From: Geosiphon pyriformis
Taxonomy: Eukaryota > Glomeromycota > Glomeromycetes > Archaeosporales > Geosiphonaceae
Assembly: GCA_016748015.1 (NCBI GenBank)
Contig: JAAOMT010000031.1
Coordinates: forward strand, 186,001 to 250,000
Direction of reading: 5' to 3'
Length of the DNA stretch: 64,000 bases
This document shows, in pieces, positions 32,748 through 44,289 of this stretch. Numbering within the stretch: position 1 is the stretch's first letter; the number at the start of each line of letters is the position of its first letter. Made by a program: the position numbers and the translations under genes. Below the pieces are notes generated by a model. It saw only the letters and a program-made list of their open reading frames with translations. It was not told the DNA's origin and did not search any database.

Positions 32748-35700
32748 ATGGCTGAAGAAAGGTTGCCATCATCTAGACAAAAGACTTCTGAAGCGTTTAT
32801 CGGAAGTTTTCAAGACGTGGAACAATATGCTTCAAATTCCGAGTCTAGTGGCGAAGGTCATCAACCCGCATCAATAAGAGCTACAACAACGCTAATAAAC
32901 ACTACAGGCGATATAAGTGCACGGAAATCCTTACCCGGACTGAATTCTTCTGGTTTTATTGGGTTTTTAAATAAGGGACCTCGTGAATCTTTTCAACGTC
33001 CAGCTTCTTTAAAGAAACTGCGCCGTCGACCGTCACATCAGCTTGAGCAAATATCAGCAGAATTACGGCCGGTTCTCCATTTGTTCGACGTTTTCTCGCG
33101 AAAAATTTATATAGAAGGCTATATTTGTAAACAAGATCAGACTTCCGATGAAACAAGACCAAATGCCGAAGGCTGGGCTGAGTTTTATGCCGAACTCTGT
33201 GGCCCCGTGCTAAGTATTTGGAAATTAAACACTAATAGCGAAATATCAGAGGTTGTAACCCCTAATCCAACCCTTATCAATATATCAAATTCTAGCATTG
33301 AAATAATAGGAACAGTCTTAGATGGAATTTCCCAACGAGAAAATTTGTTTTTATTGGACATAGACGACGGGATTCGATATTATTTTCAGGCTGCAAACTC
33401 TCGTTTGCTTAATCAATGGATCCTTGCAATACGGTTATCCTGTTTCGAGGGTTCTAGATTGCAAGAAATATATACGGCTACATTATTCAGACGGCAAGGA
33501 TTCAAAGAATTCTTGACAGGCACCCCTTTGATAAAAGGGAAATTGGAGGGATACCTTCAAGTACGATTCAACGGATGTAAAGAATCAAAAAAATACTGGG
33601 TCGTGGTCGCCGATCATCGGTTGGAAGATAAGAAGAAAAAAGACATTGCATTCACTCGAGGACAGGCTGCGTTCTACGAGACAAATAAATCAAAGAAACC
33701 GTTTATGACATTGGCTAATGTACTTCAAACATACGCCATATATCCCGAAAATCCGTCTTTGATTGATAAGACGAACTTATTTCGTGTTGAAGGCAACTTT
33801 TTTCCGGCTAAACCGACTGACAAAAAGTCTGGTGATTTTGTTAATTTGACAACTGAATCGTCTAGTGAAATGGCGAAATGGGTTATTGCATTTTTTGATG
33901 CCTTCAAACTTCATGGAAGACCTAAGGATTTCCCTTATGATTTTAAAGATCCAGACTCGCCTCTTTTTGCTGTACCAGTGGTAAAGAGTGATCCAAAATT
34001 GTTTTTGGACATGCCAGATGTACAACATGTTAATATCAGGGAATCGCTCGCGGATGTAAAAGCGGAGTTTGCTGAAGTATTAAAACGATCTTATCAACAA
34101 AGACAAGACCAATATACAGATCCTAATCTAGAAAATGAAGTAGGAGATTCAAGGCATCAAAAAAAATCTGATGGCACATTGCCTTCAAAAATCATGGCAA
34201 ACGGTCTTCCTGAGAATTCGACCCGACAAAGAGCATTTTCCAATGAATCAGGATCTTCCACTCCAAGCTCAGGGTCATCAAATTCTCTGAAAAATACATT
34301 ACAATTAACTCGACCAATTTCATATATGCAAACCAATTCCCAAGGTAAAGGTTCCAATTCTTGACTACATTTAGCACTTAAGATTTCCAGAGTTAGATAG
34401 TTTTCATCTCAATTGCCTTCAATATCAGGGGAAAGAAGAACCTCGATAACCCCTCTATCTCCCAATCTAATTCCTGCACCTCAAAACCCGCGAAAAGCAG
34501 GAACCGGTCGCCATCAAGTGGCTAGTAGTGATGAAGATGATGAGGTAGATGAAGAAAATCACAAAGAAACTGAGACAGAAACAGAATCCGAAGTTGATGA
34601 TCATACATTACTCAAAAATACTCAAGCAAATGCTAAAATAACCCCAGCTGAGGCTAAAATTGAACTAATCACAGAACAAAATTTACCTCAAACCCAAGAT
34701 ACTTTAGTCAATGAATCAATTCAATTAAATTCAGCATCAAATGAGGGTTCTAATGATTTAATGGCAGAGATTATGACAGTTATGGACGACCGAAAAATTG
34801 ACGACAATGACGTTCAGGCTTCCAAGACATCAAAACCTAAAAGATCCGTTTCCTTTAAGAATCCCCCAAAGTTGAAATATAAATCAAAAAAACAAGTGAC
34901 ACCTCTTCCATCCGATAGCGAGGAAGAAAAGGATTCTGGAGGGGAACAAGCAAGTCATACTGCAGATATTAATAGCATGGATGAATTAAAGGACAGTGTA
35001 GAAGACATCAAAACAAAAAAAATGAAGGCGGTACCGATTAAAACAACTTCTCCACCCTTGTCTCAAATTTCCGTAAACTCTCCTGCCTCATCCAATAGTG
35101 TTGGCAAAGGAAAAAATAAAAAACTTAAAATGGTTCCGCAACCATCTGATAGTAGTGAAGAAAGTGATGTTAAAGATGATCACGAGAAAGAGTTTGTTGG
35201 AATTCAGCTCCAACCTTCATCTCGTCCAAGATTACGCGAATTACCCTTACGCCAAGAGTACGAAACTGTCCTGGAGGAAAGATATGATGGTGGCAGGCCT
35301 TATTATGGTGAATATCGACAAAATTTGACATATGGGCAGTATGGTTATTTACCACCCAAAGTACCTTATATGGAACGTGGTGCCCCTTACTCCCCCAAAA
35401 TTCCCAATTATCCTTACATTTCCGATCGAAATAATCTATCATATCCGGGCTATTCATCTCCTGGTCGTGCTCGGTTCACTAAAGAAGAGAATGGAATTCC
35501 CTACGTTGATGATCATAATATCTCAATTCCACGTGCACCAGGCCGTAGTCGAAAATCTGTCCCAGGTTATCCATTTCCAGTTGAAGAAATACCAAAAATT
35601 TCGTCAAAAGTACAAAAACCTATAAAAAGAGCATCATTAATTGCTGGAAGTGCCGAGGAATCAACAGAAACTGAGGAAGAAGATAATACTGCAAGCGAAA

Positions 35701-37076
35701 CAGAAGAAGGCAATAATGGACAGATTTCTCGCACTTACGTTAAGTCGAATCCATCTTCTGTTTCAAAAAAGAATGAACCCCGTAGGAAATCTAATACAGT
35801 TGCTCCAGAAGACAAGAACTTTGAATTGCCTGATGTATCTTTAGATGTAGATTTTTCTTCCTTGAATTTAGAGTGGGCTTCACGAAATATTAATGACTCA
35901 AATGAGCAAAATCGTAAAGAAAAGCCAGCGATAACGACAAACGAAGAATCTGAAAGTCAGCTATCTGAATCCGAGGAGGAACCTGAAAACTTGATGAATC
36001 AACCACGAAGAGTTTTTAAACCCACCAAACAAAAGGACAAAGTAGCTGCAAAACTAAAAACTAGGCATCGTAATTCTAGTGAAGGAAGTAGTAGTAATTC
36101 TTCTATGTCTCATTCATCATCTCACGAACCTCTCGTTACTCTTATTGCTGTCCCCGAGGATGGAGGAACATTAAATCATGTTCCCCCTTTCATAAGAAGT
36201 CATAGTAATACTCCACCAAGATCCTTATCTCCGAATAACTCACCATATTGGGAGAATGAATATATGATGGATTCAAGACTTCCTTTTGGCTATTCTTTGG
36301 GCGAAAATCGTCGAAGCATGTTGATGCCACCCCGTGATTATCATGATGATGATCGCACAAATCTTTTGGGAACAATGGGTCCACGTCCTCGATCAGTTGT
36401 CAGTAATCCCACTGGGAGACGACGTATAAGTGGTGGTCAAGCTGAATATATGCGTGAACAACGTGATTCATATTACGAAGATGATTACTACGAAGAACGA
36501 GGAGAATCATTCCAACCTCGTCCAAGGAGTCTTCTAGGCGTTTTACCGCAACACCAGCTTTCTGCTCGTGAGCAAGAGTATCTTGCACGTGAAACTGGCT
36601 CCCCGTTGATTCAATTGGAAGCAAGACAAAAAGATCCTCAATTTGGCTTAGTTGGTGCTATTACGGCTAGGGAGAGGCAACGCAAGGTTTTGGGTCCAGC
36701 AATATCAGGGAGGCAATTAGAAATTGAAAGAGACGCACTTCTTGAAAGAGAGCGTGAAAGAAGACTATTTGAGCAAAGGCAGCAAAGTGGGGTCGCGGAA
36801 AGAGATAATCTATATGGAAGGCAATATGGTCCACCTTCACCGATTGGACCTGATCCAAGAGCAAGTAGATATTATATAAATCAACAATACTTGGACACTG
36901 GTAGTGGACCCAATTCTCGGAGAGGTTCCTATTATGAAAATTACAATTCTGGGTCCTATGAAGAAGATTATGACGAAGATGACGATATTCCATTGGCAAT
37001 AGTCCCTCAGCCTCCATTACCTAGGCAAATGCGCGGGGGGCGAGTAGGAGTTCCTCGTCGAAAAGACAACGAATAA
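32748..37076 (+). CDS. PH-domain protein, Skg3/Caf120-like
   Basis: Two exons, 32,748-34,344 and 34,429-37,076, give about 1,414 residues. The ATG at 32,748 is chosen because it is the first in-frame ATG and has A at -3 and G at +4. A PH domain lies at about residues 100-235 (ELRPVLHLFDVF, GWAEFYAELCGPVLSIWKL) and a second PH-like segment at about 258-400 (KGKLEGYLQVRF, SKKYWVVV, KKPFMTLANVLQTYAIYPE, FDAFKLHGRPKDFPYDF). This layout matches the fungal Skg3/Caf120 family; yeast Caf120 associates with CCR4-NOT and Skg3 is linked to cell polarity and growth. Residues beyond about 430 are mostly disordered: acidic serine clusters, a Tyr/Pro-rich stretch near 810-880 and a charged helix near 1,297 (ERERERR). 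No transposon damage is seen. The exact cellular role here is inferred. Confidence 0.85.
34345..34428 (+). other. Intron of the PH-domain gene
   Basis: 84-bp phase-1 intron with GTAAAG at the 5' end and ATATCAG at the 3' end. Splicing joins CAA-G to GG-GAA (Gln-Gly-Glu) and links two long frames of 1,597 and 2,648 nt. The intron contains an in-frame TGA (34,362-34,364), so its retention would end the protein about 539 residues in, just after the PH region. The length is typical of fungal introns. Confidence 0.85.
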
Positions 37077-37904
37077 AATCATGGATAAATGGCAAGGGAT
37101 CCGTGTAAATTTCCAACATAGCACATATCAATAACATATTGAAATAAGTTAACAGGATTATAAATTATAATATTTAAATATTCAATTTTGGTATAAGAAT
37201 GAAAATTCGGGGTTTGCCTCTTGGCTAAAAAGACAATCAAATAGAGATGGACATTTTCTTGTATTAATATTATTCCTCATCAGTTACTATTAACGTTCAC
37301 CGATAATTTCGTAATTTTTTTATTAGTTTGAAACATAATATTTTAGGCTTCGTATCGATATGACAAAGATTGTGAAACTAGAGAGATGGCAAATCATCTT
37401 TTATAATTTTCAAATTTAGAATTGAATATTTCTATTTCTACACTTTTTCCTATAGTGACAAAAAATTCAATCATAAATTAAGAATGTAATTCTGATTACC
37501 AGTTTCAATGGCGTTCACAATTTTTATTTCTACAAGATTACTATCCTCGTGACTATGATTATTGTTTAAATGACCCAATCATAGATTAGGCTGTTGCCTT
37601 TTTGGGGGATCGTCAAAGCAAGATAGTGGATTGAGTAATCAAATTCAATCCAGATTGAAATTAATAGATCTTTTTCGTTTTTATGCAAAACACATAACTT
37701 TTGAAAGCAACAAGTATATACAAATAATAAACAACAGCAAGATTTTTATTTTTTATTATATTAAAATTTTTATAAATATTTAAATAAAGTTTATAGCATA
37801 TTTTATTTTAATAAAACAAATACAATAATTAATAACAATTAATAAAAAATAAGCATTTTTTTCAACATTTATAATTCATTTAAAATATCACAAAAAGAAT
37901 TCTA
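37077..37904. other. 3' flank of the PH-domain gene
   Basis: No further gene seen. It contains the 3' UTR and, after about 37,700, A/T-rich DNA. It ends with the left target duplication of LINE-G (37,892-37,904). Confidence 0.45.
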
Positions 37905-38178
37905 GTGGCTCGTCTAGCTTTCTCTCAGCAGGAGTGGTTCGTCTGCTTGGGATTGTTGAATCTTTTGCTGTTAGTTTTGGATTGCGCAAGGCTTGTTTGT
38001 TTTTTTCAGGTTTAGATAATGGGTTGGAGGTCAATGTGAGTGTATAGTGTAGCCTTGATTGGCTCGAGTGGCCGGTCACGTGTAGTAAGCGCATGAGCCA
38101 TATTTAGTTTGAATCACTTAGTTTGCTTCTGTATATTAAATAATGGTTGGGCTGCACTCGTTAATAAATAAATAAATA
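37905..38178 (+). mobile_element. LINE-G, truncated 3' end with 13-bp target duplication
   Basis: 274-bp insertion holding only the last codons of ORF2 (SAGVVRLLGIVESFAVSFGL, ending EVNVSV before TAG at 38,045), the conserved 3' tail and an (AAAT)n end. It is bracketed by identical copies of AAAAAGAATTCTA at 37,892-37,904 and 38,179-38,191. The short coding piece has no stop. Its perfect duplication marks it as the youngest-looking LINE insertion here, about 0.8 kb past the host gene. Confidence 0.85.
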
Positions 38179-38191
38179 AAAAAGAATTCTA

Positions 38192-39176
38192 CTTAAATTG
38201 TTATGTTAGTTGGTTTTTAAAACATTAAAAATCAAGTATTACAAAAAAAAACATTTTAATTAAAAAATAATAAAAATTTAATAATTATATTGCTGATTAA
38301 TACAATTTAAATTAAAAATTTTAAAAACAGTTTTTTTTATACATATTTAATTAAAAATAATAATAAGATAAACTTTTAAAATTATTAAACAATTAAAAAT
38401 TAATAAAACAGGTAAATTATGTATTTTATCAATTATTATTATTATTATTATTGTTACAGATTGGAGTAACAAACTAATAGATAGCAAGGAAGAACAAGAT
38501 TGTAAGGTGATGAAATTAATCAAAAAAAATTCAACTTTAAAAAGTAAGTTAAATAAGTATGAATTTAATATGTAAGATCAGTTTCATAAAATATCTTAAT
38601 CACTATTTTTTTCAAAAAATAATTAGGGAATCTAAAGATAAAAAAATAGTTTGTACTATTAGCAAATAATAATATACTGGTATAATTCTATGCCTTATAT
38701 TAGTCTTAAAATTCAATATTAAGTATTAAATGTATTCTTCAATCATGTTTTATTCAATAATTTTTAAATGTTATAATTATACAAGTTAGAAAAAAAATAA
38801 GTAAATACCAACAAGTAATTTTTTATCTCAAAACATTTAAATACTTAAAAATGGGAAAAAAAAATAAGTGATAGAAAAAGAATTGAGATAATAGTTATTA
38901 TTTTATTTATTCTTGATTAATTGCTATATGTTTTTCTATATTTGAGAGATTTATTATTATATAGTTATTAAAAATGGTTAATAATTAGATTAATAATCAA
39001 GTCAATAATCAAGTTATTAATTAAATCATTAATCAGATCAATAATCAGATTAATGATCAGATTAATGATCAGATTATTAATTATGTCAATAATTACTATC
39101 TAAAAATAAAGTGGTTAATTATATGATATCAGTAATTAATACATGTAATAACTAATAAAAACTATGAGTTTTAGTC
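38192..39176. other. AT-rich intergenic DNA with simple repeats
   Basis: No gene. It contains an ATT microsatellite (about 38,437-38,453) and the 12-bp minisatellite listed separately. Confidence 0.45.
38985..39090. repeat. 12-bp minisatellite
   Basis: Degenerate tandem units of the type ATTAATGATCAG / ATCAATAATCAG, about eight in a row, the central ones nearly identical. Confidence 0.6.
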
Positions 39177-39726
39177 TTATTATTATTATTATTATTATTA
39201 TTTAATGAGTAAAATCCATATACTACCTAATACAATATATTATATAAGCAATTTAAACTAAGTGTAAATCATGCTTTTTCTATATATAACCAGCCACTCA
39301 GACTAATCAAAACAATATTATGTATCTATATAAACTAAAATAGAGTTATCAATGTCTGAAAAAAATAAACAAAACTTATACAAGCCAAAATTAATACCAA
39401 ATATCTTAGTAATACTAAGCAGTTTAAGTACATTAGCAAAAAGCATTGTGAACAGCCCAAAAATAGAAACCAAAACTAAACTATCACGAAGAATCAATCT
39501 ATTTTTTTTCATAAAAGCATAATGTTTAACATAAATCAACCAAATCTCTTTTCTAAAAGCAAGACAAAAATTACATACAAAGTTTATAATCTTTAGACCT
39601 GCTACTTTAGAATTACCAAAAACAAAAACAGTCTCCTAATGCCAACCACTAAAAACAAAGCCTTTGTAAAGAGCCATATACATTGTAGCATCTGAGATGT
39701 AAGAGAACATTAACTGAAATACACAT

Positions 39727-41133
39727 TGTTACCAGAAGATTTTTATGCTTTTCAATACAAAAATTACAACACATACAATAAAATTAACATCAAAATTATG
39801 AGAAAAAGACCTATATTATCACACTTAATCAACAAAATTAGCTGGTAATCTGAAAATAAATAATCAGCAATCAGTTCAATTACAACAAAGAAATATGGCA
39901 CAATTCAACAGTTTAACTAAGTTAAATACAAAGAAATCTTGGCAAACCAAAAAACACCAATGGAAATAGATAATTGACACATGTAATCTGATAACAACAG
40001 ACTTTGTTATACTCCAAGATTCTTATACACTTTTATTAGAACAATCTAACATTCCAGATCTGCAATCAATAATTAAAAATAGTTACCAAGAAATGTAATT
40101 AATTAATCTACTTTTGATTATGTTGATCATAATCACAATTAATATCATTGATTTACAATCAATGTTCTAAATCCAGTTATCTAAAATCTGATCATCTAAA
40201 TTACTAGTTTTTGGATAAATAACAAACTGAATAAGCTCATCATAAATTGATTAATTTAATGTATATAAATAATTAATGTATTTAAATAGTTCTAATATAG
40301 TATATAAATCTGATGTAATTTAACTATATATATAGCTTCTTTGTCAGCTCAGAAAAGTATTAGTTTAATACTGAGCCAACTTTTCATTATAGTTTTATAG
40401 TGAGCAGTTAGTTCTCTTTTCTACTCTTTACTCTTTTTTTCTTTTTTTCTATGCTCTAAATATTTGTTATTACAATCTTAAGTATGTCTTCTTATATTTC
40501 TTATTACCATTTGGAATCACATTTTTTATAATCTTTTACCTACTTGTTATCACCATTTCAAGTTGTTCTATTACTTTCAATCTTTCAAAATCATGTGTTA
40601 TTACCATTTTACATTAAGTTTTGTTTCACTAAACAAATTGCTAAATATAAAAGTAAGTAATAAAATATTATGTTGTTAGAGAGTAGTCTTAACAATAAAA
40701 AGTTTAATCAAAATCTATTTTAGTTATGTTTTACTTTTACAATTTTTTTATAATTCTTATAACTTCATTTTCAAAGTGAGTATTTAAACACCACATCTTT
40801 TTGATGACTAATTGAAAGAATTCTAGTTACATATTTATTAAAGTAGTTGATTTTACTTCTGTTGTTGATTGCATTTCTAATACATATAAAAAGATGTAAC
40901 TTTTTTTTCTCTTTTAAAATATTTAAGACTAGTTCTTGCCCAAAAACAAATAATAATAACAATATTTTCTTATATTTTTAATGACTTTATTACGTACTCT
41001 TTTTTGCTCTCCCATCTACTAAAATAGTTTATACACCCATAATATGCTATAGTCAATAGCATAATCATGATAATATGTGTTACCAATTGAGCTAAAAAAT
41101 GTTTCTAAATATTAACAAAAACCACTAATAACA
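39727..41133 (-). repeat. LTR-like insertion (family 3) inside LINE-F
   Basis: LINE-F sequence stops at 41,134 and resumes at 39,726. The block between has inverted ends: on the reverse strand it starts TGTTATTAGTGGTTTTTG, close to the Ty3 LTR start, and ends TCTGGTAACA, as the LTR at 60,840 does. Flanks are ATAT and ATGT, possibly a 4-bp duplication with one G-to-A change. Only the ends resemble the Ty3 LTRs; the 1.4-kb interior is different and may itself be composite. A TATATATATAG block lies near 40,325. Confidence 0.5.
41045..41094 (-). other. tRNA-like A-box and hairpin within LTR-like block
   Basis: On the reverse strand TAGCTCAATTGG (41,083-41,094) fits the pol III A-box TRGYNNARNNGG exactly. 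Next to it is a perfect 7-bp stem with 5-nt loop, ATGCTAT-TGACT-ATAGCAT (41,045-41,063). A clear B-box was not found. It could be a degraded tRNA-derived SINE head or coincidence. Confidence 0.3.
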
Positions 41134-41444
41134 ATATAAAGAGTAATAAAGAAGACAAAAAAGCATTCTCCAAGTTTTTGCATGAACATTTAACAAACAA
41201 TAGTAAACAAAAATGTCAAATGTGCAAAAAAAAACATGGTCTAAGATCTCAACATTATCACAATACAAACATGTCATACTGAAATAGTATTTATTATACA
41301 AACACTTCCAAATAACAATAGGTAGCTGGTAGTACAAAGCTTTTATAAAATAAATATAAATGTTAGCAGTAAGCCTACCAATAAAACCAGCAGCCATATG
41401 CAAATCTGAATGTCACACCAAAAACAAACTTAGCCAATTAATGT

Positions 41445-42450
41445 TGTTACAGATGATTATTTGGGGTCTCAAAGCAAATAACAAACCTGTAATTTGGTGT
41501 TTAATTGATATAATGTTGTTGGTAATATTTAAATGTGTTGTTTTATCTAAAGGTTTTGTTGTGGAGTCCTTTGTATAATAGACAGAGATTCACTATGGTT
41601 GGTTTTGGTTGATTTCTTAAGTCATTTTCCCAATTTCTGTCTTTAGCATAATGGCCAGTTTAATCTGGCAGTCATGCTTTTCTGGTAAGCTATTCATTAA
41701 TATATATAATTCTATTCTTATTTCTGGATCTTTTACCAGACTATCCTTAATATCAATTACTCAGTGTTTAATCTCTTTAATCAGTAGTAAGTCAACAAAC
41801 AAAAGAAAATAAAATAAAAAAAAATAAAATAAAAAGAAAATAAAAAATTAGAAATAAGCCAAGACAATTCAAATTAGTATCTCATCAATAGCCGTGATCA
41901 AGAGCTATTGTTTTAGTGTGGTTAAGTGTTGGATTTTATCAACATAAAGTGTTAATAAATGGAAGAATGATTATATTTTTAAACAAATGACAATAACATG
42001 GATTTGAAGAATTGGAGAGATTTTTTATTTATATAATTTCATTTCAGTTGATAGCAACTATCCTTGAAATGAGGGTTAATAAATAAAGAAGAAAAAAGAT
42101 TGTTCTAAATTAATAAAACTCTATTGAATTCTCCAGAAATTCTTGAATTCTTCTGGAATTACTTTTTTTGTTTTTAACACTCTTGCTATATATATATAAT
42201 TTATGTTATACAAGATTCTGCACATTCATAAGCAATGTGTCATGATTTCTCAAGCAATGCTTATATTGCTGAGCAATGTGCCTGTAATTTCTGATAATGT
42301 GCTTATTGCTGAACAATGTGCTGTAATTTTCTGACAATGCTTCATATTACTAAGCAATGTGCTTATGTGTTAAATACTATTCTTTTATTGGTCTATTTTT
42401 CTTATCTGTTTTTCCTACTATTTTCTTGTATTCTTTTTTTATAAGTAACA
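41445..42450 (+). repeat. Solo LTR, family 2, inside LINE-F
   Basis: This 1,006-bp block has ends TGTTACAG and GTAACA and interrupts LINE-F. It matches 10,233-11,128 over its full length and the reverse partial copies at 14,030-14,694 and 63,700-64,000. Flanking 4-mers are ATGT (41,441-41,444) and ATAT (42,451-42,454), one transition apart. It has an internal AAAAT microsatellite (about 41,800-41,850), a TATATATATA block near 42,190, and several imperfect repeats of AAGCAATGTGC (about 42,225-42,365). Strand is arbitrary. Confidence 0.65.
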
Positions 42451-43488
42451 ATATCCAAAAACAAACAATCAACCAAAACTCTAGAACCAGAACTGATCTC
42501 ATAGTGTGCACAATAAACAGACCAAAAAATCTCATGAATAAAATGTCTAGAATTATTAGAAATAATATCATTACCAGCCTTAATACAACAATTCTTTAAA
42601 TGGAGAAGAAAGCACCATTTAAAGAAAGATGCTATGTCAACAAGTACATTAGTGCATTCATTACCCAAAATACTTGAATGACTTTTTATTTTGTGTTAGC
42701 TAACATTCAAATTCTTGTTACAAATAACATTCATAATGTACTGTTATTTAACTCAGCATTAATTTCAAAAATTCAGACACACCAAACCCAACTCAAACTT
42801 GCATAAATCCAAAGCTGCTTGACTGTTTACAAATAATCGAACAAAATTGTAAAGAAGGACATATTTAAGAGCCAAAGCAATAGTCTACAACTCTGCTAAT
42901 ATAAAAGACATTAAATCTGAGACTTTAACACCCAAACCTAAATTAATGTCCTCAAAATAAACCATAGCATCTGCTCTTATATGAGTTGTTTTCAAGTCTT
43001 TTAGAAATCTATTCATATAAACAAACAGGCTACTAATATTAACATTTAATAAATAACCACAAACCAACTCTAATTTACTAGATTTGAAAATATTAAAAAG
43101 TCCAAAATCACCAAAAAAAGGAAAGTAAATAGAAAAAAAAGCCATGTCACTAAGGAAATTTACAGAAAGCTTAAATCATTCAGGAATAAAGTCATGAGAA
43201 TCTAATCTTTTCTATCACTTAAAGATCTTCCAATCAAAAATAGCACTATTTTTACTGCAAAGCTAGTTCACAAAAACAATATTATACTGTTAAAATAAAG
43301 GAAAAAACTTAAAAAATTTAGACTTGTCAAAAATAGTTAACATGAGAATTCTATTATAAAGATAAAAAAAATTGTTCATTGGACCACTCAGAAGCAAATT
43401 ACACTCAAAAAAGATACAAACCACACTTACCAAAAAATTATTCAAAAAATTGATCTTAATACAAGCTTATTATTATTATTATTATTAA

Positions 43489-44289
43489 AAAACTTACAAA
43501 AAAAGCTTTTTTATATTAGTTTTTTAATTATAAAACAAGTAAAAAATAGATAAAATATTTTTTAATATATTTTTGTTTGTAAAACTAAAAAAAAACTTGT
43601 TTTGGTATAAAAAAAATACTTTTAAATATATTTTAGATAATATAAACAAAAAAAATCAGAAAACTTGATATTAAAATATTAATAAATTTTTTTATTAGTT
43701 TTTTGAATATAAAAATAATTAAAATTAGTAAAAATTCTAAATTTGTGTTTTAAAATAATAAAATTAACAGTTTTAATGATAATATTAATGAAAAATTAAA
43801 TATTAAAAACATAAAAAAGTATTATATTAAAAAAACTGGTTTTATTGTTAATAAAAATATAAATATTTTTGAAAATATATATAACTTTTTAAAGTATTTA
43901 TACTTAGTTTTTTTGTTAAAAAAATCTGTTGAATAAGTTAATTTCAATATTTTAAGTAATAATAATAATAATAATTTTTTATATTTAAAAAATTAATTTT
44001 TTTATTCTAATTTTACAAAAAAAATTGTATTTAATTTTGTAAAGTTTTTTATATTAAATATTAATCTGTTAACAATAGAAAAAAAGTTATAAATTATTAA
44101 AAAAGTTTTTTTATTAAGTAAATATATTTAAAATAACTTATTTTTTCAAAATTCTAAAAAATTATGTAATTTATTTTATATTTAAATTAAGTTTAATTAA
44201 AACAAAAAATTGGTTATAAAAATAAATAAGATAATAAATATTAATTTAAAACATAAATATACTTATAAATTAAAAAGTAATTATTAAAA
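43489..44289. other. AT-rich stretch, nothing recognised
   Basis: Very A/T-rich DNA with stops in every frame between LINE-F and the second ORF1-only element. Confidence 0.4.

Larger units (their letters stand above)
39211..43465 (-). mobile_element. LINE-F, truncated, cut by two LTR-like insertions
   Basis: Reverse-strand LINE copy. Its pieces 42,455-43,465 (RNase H half), 41,134-41,440 (zinc finger) and 39,211-39,726 (C-terminus and 3' tail) are colinear with LINE-A, -B and -C. Between them sit LTR-like blocks 41,445-42,450 and 39,727-41,133. The 5' truncation point and the 3' end both abut AAT-type microsatellites (43,466-43,488 and 39,177-39,210), consistent with insertion into an (AAT)n target and its duplication. 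Many stops. Confidence 0.75.
39318..43465 (-). pseudogene. LINE-F ORF2 fragment
   Basis: It contains the part from just upstream of RNase H to the ORF2 end. Recognisable pieces are SSLFVYMNRFLKDLKTTHIR (from about 43,035), GNECTNVLVDIAS (near 42,668), the zinc finger CLYCDNVEILDHVFFC (near 41,275) and the terminal VYIDT before TAA at 39,318. There is a stop TGA at 41,413-41,415, at the same codon as in the other four copies. Two LTR-like insertions and many point mutations make it non-coding. Confidence 0.7.

Noticed and set aside
34413-34428. Separate gene starting at 34,413 with TTG
   Set aside because: TTG is not a likely start; splicing at 34,345/34,428 joins both frames exactly in phase.
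34157-36624. Reverse and alternate frames in the PH-domain gene
   Set aside because: Shadows of the real exons without recognisable domains.
42225-42365. CRISPR-like spacing of AAGCAATGTGC units
   Set aside because: Units are short, irregular and inside a solo LTR of a eukaryotic genome; they are imperfect repeats.
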